Numbered from the stretch's first letter, positions 6,651-14,535 are shown. The stretch: 19,793 nt of DNA from Pirellulales bacterium (GCA_025924495.1 JAICIG010000101.1:1-19793), one strand, 5' to 3'. Notes: generated from the sequence alone by a model not told the origin. Numbers and translations: made by a program.

Positions 6651-8552
6651 CTATCCCAACTGCCCCAACCAGAAATTCGCCTCGCCGGCTGTGGGGGAAC
6701 GCTCGTAGAGATCGTGGAAGACGCTGTCGACCCAACCAAGACGAGCTCCTTGGCCTTTGGCCGCGGAGTTGTAGTACTCGGGCGAGGCGATGAACCCGGC
6801 CACAATGTCTTCGTTGTGGGCGCCTTGCTGGAAGCGGAGATTCCAGTACTGAATGTCTAGCGCGCTTGCCGTGCGGCCGAGATACGTGAAGTAGTCGCTG
6901 TTCACGACCATCGCTTCGCGCTCGGCGCTGGCGGCGATTTGCAGGGCAATGGCGCCGCGGCCGACGCCGGCCTGCAGTTGCCCAAGCCAGTAGCTCTGGC
7001 CGAAAAGATCGGGCGATCTTTGCAACAAGTCAGAATACATTCCGGCGACCCAGCCGGCGGCCGTGCCCCCGTGCCGTTGCAGGTACTCCGTCGAGCTGAT
7101 CAAGTCCGCTTCGAGTTGCTCGTCGGTCGCCCCAGCTTGCATCTGGGCGGTCCACCAAGCCAGCCCCTGCAAGTCGGGTGCGCGTTCCAGGTAAGTCGCG
7201 TACGCGTGAGAGATAAACGTTGAGTAGTAGCTGGCGCTGTGCGTCAGCTCTGTGGCCACATTATTTAGGTTAGCAGGCAAGCCGGTGGGCAATCCGCCAG
7301 TCCCGCCGCCAGGCAACAATCCGCCGGAGTTGCCGTTCGAGGTCGAGCCCCCCGAGCCGCCCGATCCGCTTGTCGCCGGGATTCCTACCAAGGCGGGAAT
7401 AATCAGGCCAGCGATTGGCGAGCCGCGACCGGTCACCAGATCGTAGCCGGCGGTCGCCGAGAGGCCGTCGCTGCCGGTCAAGACGTCGTGAAAGTCGCTG
7501 GCGGGCAGTTGGTACAACAGAGACTGCATGTTCGCCAACGAGCCTTGGCCTGTCGCCGCCCGGCCTTGATCCGCAATGGCCGCTAGAGCGGCCCACTGCG
7601 GCGCGCCAGCACTCGTGCCGCCGACCACCATCCAGCCGCCCGGCGTACCGCTCGATGTCGGCACGGAATCGTACACCTGAAAGCCCGTATTCGGATTGGC
7701 GTCGTAGGCGACGTCGGGCAGCGTCCGGGCGCCTGACGACTGTACGCTCCGCTGAAACGCTGGCTCCGATTCATAGACGCTTTCTCCACCGCCGCTGCCC
7801 GACCAGGCCGCCTCGCCAATGTAAATGCCGCTGGAAAGAGACAGCGACGTGCCGCCCACCGCCAGTACGTTGGGAGAAGCGGCAGGCCAGATGGCGCCTG
7901 TACCTTGGTCCCCCGCCGCGGCGACGAAGGTAATGCCTTGATGGCCTGCCGGAGTGGTGAAGACATTGTCGTTCGAGCTTTTGCCGGCGAACTCGTCGCC
8001 TCCCCAACTCATCGAGATGACGTTCACACTGGGCAAATTGCGGGCGACGTTGACGGCAGTCAGCAGGTCACTGAGGTTATCTGATCGCGCTTCGACCAGC
8101 ACAATATTGGCGGCCGGAGCGATGGCGTGGGCCCACTCAACGTCGAGAGCGATTTCGACCGACCAGCCGGCGTCGGTCTTCGGCACGGCGCCCGACGCGT
8201 ACACCTTGCTGAAGTTTGGCGGGGGGGCGATGCCGAATCGTTGATCGAAGACGCTTAAGTCGCTGGCGATTAAAGGATCATCATACGCGTCGACGATGGC
8301 GATCGTCTGGCCGCGACCATCGCCGGCCACGCCGGAGAATTGCACCTGATTGAAGCCGTACGCCTGCTTGATTTGGGCTGGCGTGAAGGCCGTCGAGGCC
8401 GCAGGCGTCGCCTCACGCAAAACGTGCGTCGACTGAACATGAATGGATTCGAGCGACGCTCCCGAAAGCAGCCGTCGCGGCTCAAGAAACTCGGCCAACC
8501 GCCGCGGTGATCGCGCACGCGGTCTCCGCGCCAAAGGGCTCGCCATGGCCAT
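6651..8552 (-). CDS. S53 (sedolisin-type) serine-carboxyl peptidase with LEPR-XLL N-terminus and DUF4214-like repeats
   Basis: This 633-residue surface or secreted peptidase starts at ATG 8552, which has AGGAG 6 bases upstream. LEPRRLLS (23-30) matches the LEPR-XLL motif found at the start of large planctomycete and related extracellular proteins. The catalytic domain (about 55-390) holds E133 and D137 (SVEIALDVEW), the oxyanion aspartate D215 (AAGDQG) and nucleophile S314 (GGTSAGAP). The calcium-site signatures FHDVLTG and DLVTGRGSP are also present. A Gly/Ser/Pro-rich linker (about 393-426) leads to three or four repeats rich in Y-x-x-x-L-x-R-x-P/A and W motifs (about 440-633) that look like DUF4214. 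The usual ~170-residue S53 propeptide is absent. Possibly extracellular protein breakdown with the repeats as anchor. Confidence 0.9.
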   Translation of the reverse strand: MAMASPLARRPRARSPRRLAEFLEPRRLLSGASLESIHVQSTHVLREATPAASTAFTPAQIKQAYGFNQVQFSGVAGDGRGQTIAIVDAYDDPLIASDLSVFDQRFGIAPPPNFSKVYASGAVPKTDAGWSVEIALDVEWAHAIAPAANIVLVEARSDNLSDLLTAVNVARNLPSVNVISMSWGGDEFAGKSSNDNVFTTPAGHQGITFVAAAGDQGTGAIWPAASPNVLAVGGTSLSLSSGIYIGEAAWSGSGGGESVYESEPAFQRSVQSSGARTLPDVAYDANPNTGFQVYDSVPTSSGTPGGWMVVGGTSAGAPQWAALAAIADQGRAATGQGSLANMQSLLYQLPASDFHDVLTGSDGLSATAGYDLVTGRGSPIAGLIIPALVGIPATSGSGGSGGSTSNGNSGGLLPGGGTGGLPTGLPANLNNVATELTHSASYYSTFISHAYATYLERAPDLQGLAWWTAQMQAGATDEQLEADLISSTEYLQRHGGTAAGWVAGMYSDLLQRSPDLFGQSYWLGQLQAGVGRGAIALQIAASAEREAMVVNSDYFTYLGRTASALDIQYWNLRFQQGAHNEDIVAGFIASPEYYNSAAKGQGARLGWVDSVFHDLYERSPTAGEANFWLGQLG

Positions 8553-8570
8553 AAACCTCTCCTATTTAAT

Positions 8571-8594
8571 CAATGCATCTAACTTAGTGCATTG
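8571..8594. repeat. Inverted repeat CAATGCA...TGCATTG in S53 leader
   Basis: CAATGCA (8571-8577) and TGCATTG (8588-8594) are perfect 7-base complements around a 10-base loop. They sit about 20 bases upstream of the S53 start codon and just before its ribosome site on the minus strand. A second pair, GCCGTT (8594-8599) with AACGGC (8616-8621), follows directly. It could be an operator or an mRNA leader structure. Confidence 0.4.
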
Positions 8595-8638
8595 CCGTTT
8601 GATGTGAGTCCCGATAACGGCCTTGCTACGCCAGAAAT

Positions 8639-8664
8639 GCAAAATGATCAAGCATTTTGCTTGA
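8639..8664. repeat. Overlapping inverted repeats upstream of the S53 gene
   Basis: GCAAAATG (8639-8646) pairs with CATTTTGC (8653-8660) around a 6-base loop. TCAAGC (8648-8653) pairs with GCTTGA (8659-8664) around ATTTT. The two stems share bases and exclude each other. They lie about 90-110 bases upstream of the S53 start. Candidate operator or leader switch. The rest of the 449-base gap (8665-9001) shows no gene I can support. Confidence 0.4.
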
Positions 8665-9001
8665 CCAGCCTGCTCGGCGCGTAAGACCCGGGGCGATGCT
8701 TCAGCTTAGCAATCGCGAGATTCATGCAGTATGCTCTCGCAGAGGGAGTCGCTCCCCTGCCGCAGTAGAAGGCTCGCACAGCTCGTTTGCTTCTGCTGTT
8801 CAAGTACTACAACCCCAGCCGGCCGATCGGCGGCCGCGCATGTCCTCGCACGGTGCAGCTCAATGCCGAGATAATCGGCGTGGTGTTTTACGACGTCGAC
8901 GCTCAGCAGTCCGGAGGGCCCGCATTGTTCTTTTTACGAATTCCGCTAGCGAAGCTGGCGCCGTGAAAGCAGCTACCTGTCAGGAAGCGAGTCATGACCA
9001 A

Positions 9002-9298
9002 ATGCCAAACTCCAATCGTTCCAACCTTCGGTCGGTCCTAATCATCGCGGCGGTAGTCCTCATCGGCTGGCTGGCGTGGCCTGTGGTCGGGCCTTGGCTG
9101 GATGACGCCCAGGATGTCGCGCACGTGATCCACTCTCTGTGGCTGCCACTGCTCTTGCTCGGAACGATGGCGTTTGCGTTTTTCGCGGCAATCGCGATCC
9201 TGCTTCAGGCGCTCGTTGGTCTGCTGCGGGGGAAAGCCTCGCGCCGCGCGAGCCCCAGCCAGTTGCCATGGTCGGTGACAGCGATGATGAAATTGTAA
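9002..9298 (+). CDS. Small two-helix membrane protein, unknown
   Basis: I do not recognise a family. The open frame runs from 8657, but the upstream part is Arg/Ser-rich and looks like noise. From ATG 9002 it reads as a plausible 98-residue membrane protein, with a polar start, a first helix LRSVLIIAAVVLIGWLAWPV (about 9-28), a short acidic loop WLDDAQDV, and a second long hydrophobic stretch (about 46-75). The tail is basic (RGKASRRAS). The ribosome site is poor: GGAAG sits 14 bases upstream. It has no operon partner. In the same frame directly after its TAA the sequence continues to look partly coding to about 9552. Confidence 0.45.
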   Translation: MPNSNRSNLRSVLIIAAVVLIGWLAWPVVGPWLDDAQDVAHVIHSLWLPLLLLGTMAFAFFAAIAILLQALVGLLRGKASRRASPSQLPWSVTAMMKL

Positions 9299-9879
9299 GA
9301 GTGGCTTGCCTCGAAGGCCGCCGGGTCCCACGTCGAGACGGCGCCGAGTCCGCGGCGGGGGAGTCCTCCGCGTCCAGCCGTCACTGTCGCCAAGCCGCCG
9401 AAGCCAAAAACCAGCGCGGAGATCAGCGCTGCGACGGCCGAACTTTATGAACGGCTGCGGAATCTGCCGAGCGGAAGAGCGGAGGCGGCGCGATTGAATG
9501 AATCGAAGGCGGCGGTATCGCCCGTTGACGGCGCTAGGACTCGGCGTTTTTGATCTCTTCCGGCCTTGGTGTTCCTTGTCCGTGAAACGGCGTCTCGTCT
9601 CTGAGGCGGGATATCTGCGCCGCGCGGCCTGCAAGTCGCCATTGATCCCTGCCTGGCATGTATTCCACGCGCCTTCGACGGCACGGTCAGGCAAAATCGC
9701 CGCCGGCCGCGCCGGCAAGAAACGAACAATTCTTTTTGCCGTTTCATTTGACCTTTTGGGATCTTGACCTAGGGTTTCGGCAAGGCGGTTTTTAGCCGTT
9801 TTTATGGCGGCTAATCATCGGCGCAACCTTCGTCCGGTTTTTGAGTCGGTCAACTCCCCATCTGCCTAGAGGTATCACG
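9299..9879 (+). other. Intergenic stretch with coding-like remnant and a hairpin
   Basis: This is 581 bases without a supported gene. From 9299 to about 9552 the frame of the small membrane protein continues after its stop and gives a plausible segment (KTSAEISAATAELYERLRNL) but has no usable start codon. It may be a decayed gene or chance. Near the right end, TTAGCCG (9792-9798) and CGGCTAA (9808-9814) form a 7-base-pair hairpin around a T-rich loop. Two TTGACC copies (9748-9753, 9764-9769) precede it and may belong to the promoter of the DUF4114 gene. Long minus-strand frames here look like GC-rich shadows. Confidence 0.35.
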
Positions 9880-10680
9880 GTGAAGATTCACGCCATTCGT
9901 TCGTTTCTTGCACTGGCGGTCGTATGCGGCCTGACGACGTCGGGTTTCTCGCAAACTCCTGAGACGTATCAAGGTCAACCGCGCCCGCTGGGACTGGCGC
10001 CGATCGGCACGACATATAAGGCGGGCAGCGATTCGGCGTCGGCATCGTTCAGCAGCACGCAACTGCCAAGCTTCTTGAGCGTGATTAAGAGCAAGTTGCC
10101 GGAAGGAGTTCCCTTCAACGGCGCCAACGTAAATCAATTAGATCCCACGCGGCTGTATTTTACCAGCGATTATGCGCCGAGAGTTTATTTCCTTGGCGAA
10201 GGCGCCGGCTACAACAACGCGTTGTGCATAACAATTGCTCAGGCGGCATTGCCCACCGACAAGCCTGTGACGGGCAGTAACTACCTCGTCTTCCCGCTCG
10301 CTCAAAGCCCGGTGGGATGGGTAAACACGGGCAGTAGCCTGTCGTACAGCCAGCCGCTGATGCCCGGCGACTTCGTCAACTTGGGGACCGTCAAGGCGGG
10401 AAGTCAGCTGGCTTTCTTCCTGGCGGCGGAAATGTCGAGCACGACGAGCAGCGCGACGCCCAAGTACGTCTATTACAACGGCGATGCGACTAATCCAGAC
10501 GACTATCAGCACATGATCGCGTTTTTTCCCGACAACAGCCAGTTCATCATCATCGGCTTCGAAGACATGAACAATATCACGGAGCCAAGCGATCACGATT
10601 GCAACGACGTCTTGTTTGCCGTGGACGTCGGCCCCCAAAACTCGCAAATCTTACGCAACGTCAACAGCCTGCCCAAGTGA
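9880..10680 (+). CDS. Secreted DUF4114-domain protein
   Basis: This is an exported protein of 266 residues. I chose GTG 9880 over the upstream TTG 9841 because AGAGG lies 7 bases before it and the product then begins with a clean signal peptide, MKIHAIRSFLALAVVCGLTTSGFSQ (first 25 residues), probably cut near SGFSQ-TPE. The C-terminal half carries the DUF4114 hallmark: GFEDM (216-220) followed by the acidic SDHDCNDVLFAVDVG (227-241), with D228, D230, N232 and D233 likely binding calcium. This domain occurs in surface and adhesion-like bacterial proteins. It ends 11 bases before the first TadE-like gene, so it is probably the first gene of a four-gene operon. The function is unknown; a structural or adhesive partner of the pseudopilins is inference. 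Confidence 0.83.
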   Translation: MKIHAIRSFLALAVVCGLTTSGFSQTPETYQGQPRPLGLAPIGTTYKAGSDSASASFSSTQLPSFLSVIKSKLPEGVPFNGANVNQLDPTRLYFTSDYAPRVYFLGEGAGYNNALCITIAQAALPTDKPVTGSNYLVFPLAQSPVGWVNTGSSLSYSQPLMPGDFVNLGTVKAGSQLAFFLAAEMSSTTSSATPKYVYYNGDATNPDDYQHMIAFFPDNSQFIIIGFEDMNNITEPSDHDCNDVLFAVDVGPQNSQILRNVNSLPK

Positions 10681-10691
10681 GACTTTAAAGG

Positions 10692-11147
10692 ATGAGTTCT
10701 GCAGCGACATCGGAGAACAACTCGCGGCGAGCAATCTTCGGCCGATGCCGCGACCGCCGTGGGGCGGCGACGGTTGAGTTGGCGGTGTGCATGCCAATCC
10801 TGCTAACGGTCGGGCTGGGAATGATCGAGGCGACCAACGTCGTCTTCATCCAAGCCCGGCTGCAAGAGGTGGCGTACGAGTCGGCGCGGCTCGCCACGCG
10901 GCCGACGACGGCCGCCGCCAAGGCCGCCAGCGCCGCTGACGTGACGGCCTATGCACAAACGCTGCTGGCTCAACTCGGCGTCAGCGGCGCCACGGTGACC
11001 GTGACGCCTAGCAGTTTGACTAATCTGCTTCCGCAGACGCTCGTCACGGTGTCGATTTCGGCTCCTTGGAACCAGAATTCAGCAACTTCGTTCGTCCTAA
11101 AAAATACGCCGACGCTCACGACGTCGGCGACGCTGGTCGTCGAATAA
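10692..11147 (+). CDS. TadE-like pseudopilin (first copy)
   Basis: This 151-residue protein belongs to the TadE/TadG pseudopilin group of Flp/Tad pili. After a basic lead it has RRGAATVELAV (22-32) followed by one hydrophobic helix to about residue 51. The Arg-Arg-Gly-Ala pattern with Glu29 is the class-specific prepilin-like signature. The helix is followed by IQARLQEVAYESARLA, the usual amphipathic continuation, and a beta-rich domain. AAAGG directly abuts the ATG, an unusually close ribosome site, so translation may depend on coupling to the DUF4114 gene 11 bases upstream. No prepilin peptidase or Tad ATPase is in the window. Confidence 0.82.
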   Translation: MSSAATSENNSRRAIFGRCRDRRGAATVELAVCMPILLTVGLGMIEATNVVFIQARLQEVAYESARLATRPTTAAAKAASAADVTAYAQTLLAQLGVSGATVTVTPSSLTNLLPQTLVTVSISAPWNQNSATSFVLKNTPTLTTSATLVVE

Positions 11148-11175
11148 ATATCAGTACACCCCATTGAGGCGCATG

Positions 11176-12333
11176 ATGAGCAGAAACGGTCGCAGGAGTC
11201 GGGCTTCGCGGCGAGGCGCCATTACGGTGCTCGTCGCCGTCACGATCGGCGTCTTGTTGATCCTGACGGCGTTTGCCGTGAACGTCGCCTATATGCAACT
11301 GGTGCGCGAGCAGCTCCGGGTCGCCTGCGACTCGGCATCGAAGGCGGCGCTCGTGAACTTGGGCGCTACTCAGAACCAGGCGACCGCGACCGCATTGGCG
11401 CAGAGCGTTTCCAACTACAACCTCGTCGGGGGCTCGGCGCCGCAAATTCCTGCCTCGGGCATCGTATTCGGCAATGCCACGGCCGACAGCAACGGCGTCT
11501 ACAGCTTCACTGCGGGGGCTAATCCGCTGAATGCCGCGCAGGTCAAGGCCAGCGTGACGCGGCCTCTGTTCATGGGAACGTTTCTGTCGGGCGGCAATTT
11601 CACCGCCTCGCAGGTCTCGCTGACCACCCGCATCAGCCACGATATTTGCCTGGTGCTCGACCGGTCGGCGTCGATGGCTTTCGATCTGAGTAGCAACGAG
11701 TATCAGTATCCGGCGGACGTCAGCGCGGGCAAGAACCCGCTGCAAATGTATTTTACGGCTCCCAGCCCCACGGCGAGCCGCTGGGCCGCCTTGACGAGCG
11801 CGGTCAATAGCTTCATTACGACCTTGCAAGCGCGCAACCTCGACGTCCACGTCTCGCTGGTAACCTTCGCAGAAGTATGGTCTTTCGGCGCTTATAGTTC
11901 GACGGATGCTTCGCTCGACGTTCCTTTGACGTCAACCTTCTCGCTCATTCCCACCAGCATGAACGCGTGGGGTCAGCAGCCTTTGATCGGCAATACGAAC
12001 ATCGAGTTGGGACTGGCTCAGGCGGTGACGGAGTTAACCGGACCGCGAGCACGCACGACTGCCGATCGAACGATCATTCTGTTCACCGACGGCGTGCCGA
12101 CGACAGGCAATTCGGACATTGCGTCGTTGACGCTGGCTGACCGCCAGAACTCGAAGATCGTGACCCACGTGATCACGTTTGGCGGCGAAGCCGCCTCGGG
12201 CTCGTACCAGACGACGATGACCAATGCGGCCGCCAACGGCAATGGCATGTACTTCAATGCTCCGACGGCGGCTCAATTGACGCAAGCATTTCAGATCATT
12301 GCCGACAGTTTGCCCGCTGTGTTGATCAAATAA
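11176..12333 (+). CDS. TadG-like protein with von Willebrand factor A domain
   Basis: This 385-residue protein is from the third gene of the pseudopilin operon. ATG 11176 is preferred because GAGG (11166-11169) lies 6 bases upstream. TTG 11164 and ATG 11173 are in frame. SRRGAITVLVAV (11-22) and a single hydrophobic helix to about residue 37 form the TadE/G-like N-terminus. After VAYMQLVREQLRVACDSASKAA comes a spacer, then a vWA domain from about residue 155. The metal-ion site motif is D162-R-S164-A-S166, with a later aspartate D305 in LFTDGVPT. Such TadG proteins are thought to sit at the pilus base or envelope and bind ligands through the metal site. The gene ends 19 bases before the second TadE-like gene. 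Confidence 0.88.
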   Translation: MSRNGRRSRASRRGAITVLVAVTIGVLLILTAFAVNVAYMQLVREQLRVACDSASKAALVNLGATQNQATATALAQSVSNYNLVGGSAPQIPASGIVFGNATADSNGVYSFTAGANPLNAAQVKASVTRPLFMGTFLSGGNFTASQVSLTTRISHDICLVLDRSASMAFDLSSNEYQYPADVSAGKNPLQMYFTAPSPTASRWAALTSAVNSFITTLQARNLDVHVSLVTFAEVWSFGAYSSTDASLDVPLTSTFSLIPTSMNAWGQQPLIGNTNIELGLAQAVTELTGPRARTTADRTIILFTDGVPTTGNSDIASLTLADRQNSKIVTHVITFGGEAASGSYQTTMTNAAANGNGMYFNAPTAAQLTQAFQIIADSLPAVLIK

Positions 12334-12352
12334 GGTTTGAGAGCATTTTGCC

Positions 12353-13000
12353 GTGAATCGAATGAATCGTGTGTTATCGAGCCGGCGCGGCGCTGCAGCG
12401 ATTGAATTTGCGCTGTGCGCCCCGGTATTGTTCATGTTGATCTTTGCCATCGTCGAGTTCTCCCGCGCCACGCAACTTCAACAAACCGTGCGTCAGGCGG
12501 CGTTTGAGGGAGCTCGTGCAGGCGTTGCGCTCGACGCTTCGACGACCGATGTGAACACCGCGATCGCCGCCAATCTGGCGGCAGTCGGCGTCGCCGATCC
12601 GAGCGTCACGGTGACGCCTAGCCCGCTCACTTATACCAGCCCGACGGTCACCGTAAGCGTTGCTGCGAAGCCTGCCACGAACGGTTGGTTCTTGCGGTTT
12701 TTCAATAACTCGAGCGTGATTACCTCGACGATTACTCTGCGCCGAGAGGTGCAGGCCGTCTCCGTGTTGGCCAGCGTCGACCCCAATTCAGACTCAACGG
12801 GCGGCTCGACGACTTCGGGGAGCACGAGCACCGGGAGCACAAGTTCCGGTACGACGAGTTCCGGGACGACAAGTTCCGGCACGACGAGTTCAGGAACCAC
12901 AAGTTCCGGCACGAGCTCAGGCAGCACGAGCTCTGGCAGCAGCAGTTCCGGCAGCTGGTGGGGTTCGTGGGGTTCCTGGGGCGGCGGCGGCTGGTGGTAA
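12353..13000 (+). CDS. TadE-like pseudopilin (second copy) with Ser/Thr/Gly repeat and Trp-rich tail
   Basis: This is a 215-residue protein from the last gene of the operon. GTG 12353 has GAGAG 9 bases upstream; ATG 12362 is an alternative. SSRRGAAAIEFALCAPVLFM (9-28) is the prepilin-like segment, with Glu18 and a helix to about 36. TQLQQTVRQAAFEGARAGVA follows, as in TadE. A beta-rich region (about 80-140) is followed by an unusual C-terminus. Residues about 147-200 are almost only Ser, Thr and Gly in a five-residue TTSSG repeat, and the last 15 (SWWGSWGSWGGGGWW) are Trp/Gly. The tail may be a flexible, glycosylated or surface-sticking extension. It is encoded by a 15-base tandem repeat. Confidence 0.85.
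   Translation: MNRMNRVLSSRRGAAAIEFALCAPVLFMLIFAIVEFSRATQLQQTVRQAAFEGARAGVALDASTTDVNTAIAANLAAVGVADPSVTVTPSPLTYTSPTVTVSVAAKPATNGWFLRFFNNSSVITSTITLRREVQAVSVLASVDPNSDSTGGSTTSGSTSTGSTSSGTTSSGTTSSGTTSSGTTSSGTSSGSTSSGSSSSGSWWGSWGSWGGGGWW
12839..12928 (+). repeat. 15-base tandem repeat encoding the TTSSG tail
   Basis: Units starting at 12839, 12854, 12869, 12884 and 12899 read like ACAAGTTCCGGNACG or ACGAGTTCCGGGACG, and a sixth more diverged unit starts at 12914. The unit is a whole number of codons, so copy changes keep frame and would lengthen or shorten the tail. It is coding and not a CRISPR array: there are no spacers. Confidence 0.85.
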
Positions 13001-13105
13001 GACGATTCATCAGATATCGCCTGCCGAATACCTACTCGCGAGTACCAACTTGCCGCGTATGCCTGTGGCGGCTGGCGCCGACGAAAGCACGGCACAGAGC
13101 GCTGT

Positions 13106-14182
13106 TCATTCGCCCGGCAGCTTGAAATCAGCGATCCACAGCTGGCTGGAATGATCGGCCGTGCGGTTGCTGGTCCACATCAACTGCTTGCCGTCCGGCG
13201 AAAAGACGGGGAGTACGTCGGCGGTCGGATGGTCGGTGAAGCGAATCACCGGGCCGGCGGCGGCGAGGCGGCCTTCTTCCACCTTGTACTTCATGAGCCA
13301 GAGATCGTAGTTGGGCCGTTTCGTGGGATCGGAATGATCGGCGCCGGTCCAAATGATGTACGGTTTGTTCGGGTGCCAGTAGGGCGCCCAATTGACGCCA
13401 ATGTTGTCGGTCAGCGCAACTTCGTGCTTGCCGTCGATGCCAATGCAGTAAATCTGCAGCATGTCTTTTTCCTTCCGGTCGCTACGGAAGATTACCCAGC
13501 GACCGTCGGGTGAAATGAACGGCCCGCCGTCGTAGCCTGGCGCGTTCGTGAGCTGCCGCACGTGCGAGCCGTCGGCATCCATCACGTACAAATCTGGATC
13601 GCCGTCGCGGGTGCTGCAGAAGGCAATCAATTTGCCATCGGACGAATAGGCGCCTTCGGCGTCGTAGCCCGGCGAGTCGGTAAGCTGTTTCAAGTTGCCG
13701 CCATCTCGGTCGGCCTGGAAAATGTCCATAGAGGGGTCGAACACCCAGTCGTAACGGCGTCGTCGTCCGCTGGCGGCATCGTCGGCTTGCTTCTTGCGTT
13801 CGTCGGCTTCGGTCTGGTCGAGATGCGGGTCGAGATGGCTGGAGGCGAAGATAATGTGCTTGCCATCGGGCGAAAAATAGCTGCATGTCGTGCGACCGCG
13901 GCCCGGACTGACGCGCTCGGGCCGGCCGCCTGACAATGGCTGCGTATAAATCTGATAGAACGGATAGTCGCGCGGGACGGCCTGGTAGATGATGGTCTTT
14001 TGGTCGGGCGAGAAGTACCCTTCGCCGGCTTTGACGAAGCCTTCGGTCACCTGCCGCACGTTCGAGAGGAACTTGCCCTCGATGGACGCTTCCGGCTCAT
14101 CGGCCAAGGCGGAAACAGAACTTGCCAAGACAACGAGCAAGGCCCAACATGCGGCGATTGGTTGGATCAGGCGAAGCGACAT
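13106..14182 (-). CDS. Secreted PD40 beta-propeller protein (TolB-like)
   Basis: This is a 358-residue exported protein. ATG 14182 has GGAG 9 bases upstream and gives a standard signal peptide, MSLRLIQPIAACWALLVVLA then SSVSALA, cut near ALA-DEP. A longer TTG start at 14209 is less likely. The mature part is a run of PD40/WD40-like TolB blades, each with a [F/S]SPDG[K/R]xIxF-type motif: YFSPDGKHIIFAS, AYSSDGKLIAFCS, FISPDGRWVIFRS, VFSPDGKQLMWTS. These are followed by [D/N]LY or IYC strands with DADG/GIDG turns. The family folds as a beta-propeller, periplasmic or extracellular, often scaffolding or paired with peptidases. No TolA/Pal genes are nearby, so it is not the Tol-system TolB itself. 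Confidence 0.88.
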   Translation of the reverse strand: MSLRLIQPIAACWALLVVLASSVSALADEPEASIEGKFLSNVRQVTEGFVKAGEGYFSPDQKTIIYQAVPRDYPFYQIYTQPLSGGRPERVSPGRGRTTCSYFSPDGKHIIFASSHLDPHLDQTEADERKKQADDAASGRRRRYDWVFDPSMDIFQADRDGGNLKQLTDSPGYDAEGAYSSDGKLIAFCSTRDGDPDLYVMDADGSHVRQLTNAPGYDGGPFISPDGRWVIFRSDRKEKDMLQIYCIGIDGKHEVALTDNIGVNWAPYWHPNKPYIIWTGADHSDPTKRPNYDLWLMKYKVEEGRLAAAGPVIRFTDHPTADVLPVFSPDGKQLMWTSNRTADHSSQLWIADFKLPGE

Positions 14183-14446
14183 GCGACAATTCTCCGGTGG
14201 GACGAACAAGGCAAGCGTCGGAATGCCTGATCGGCAAGGCCCGGCTGACCGGCCTGCGATCCAAGCTTCAATCCGACGAGTTTGATTATAGGCAGAGCGA
14301 GGCTTTGCTCCTAATTGCCCTTCCGGCCTTTGAATTCATTATATCTGAGTGAATTCCGTTTCGATTTCTCCGATTCTGTTTGAAACGAAAAGGCGGGCAG
14401 CGGCGGGGGCGGGAATTTCTTCCGGGCCGTTGCAGATCGGCCTGTT

Positions 14447-14506
14447 CCCGGTTTACGATTGGCCTCGGTTTCCGATTGCCAACTGGAGAACAACCGGGCA
14501 TTTTTT
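14447..14506 (+). terminator. Terminator-like or attenuator hairpin with T tract
   Basis: CCCGGTT (14447-14453) pairs with AACCGGG (14492-14498), and ATTTTTT follows at 14500-14506. This is the form of an intrinsic terminator on the plus strand. Inside it TTGGC (14459-14463) and TCGG (14465-14468) pair with CCGA (14472-14475) and GCCAA (14478-14482). GTTC-CCGGTT can instead pair with AACTGG-A-GAAC (14481-14491), an exclusive alternative as in attenuators. Just upstream CGGGCCG (14423-14429) pairs with CGGCCTG (14438-14444). No plus-strand gene ends before it, so it fits a leader of the GYF gene. Confidence 0.4.
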
Positions 14507-14535
14507 CGGCACGCCCAGCCAAATGACAACTTGAA

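Noticed and set aside
9038..9718. Minus-strand open frame of 226 codons
   Set aside because: The translation is Arg/Pro-rich with no motif and is a shadow opposite the small membrane protein and GC-rich intergenic DNA.
12839..12960. Tandem repeats as a CRISPR array
   Set aside because: The repeats are 15 bases, contiguous and without spacers, and they lie in frame inside the second TadE-like gene.
13033..13044. Perfect palindrome TACTCGCGAGTA between the pseudopilin and TolB-like genes
   Set aside because: It lies between two convergent genes with no promoter nearby. A single 12-base palindrome there is too weak to call an operator or terminator.
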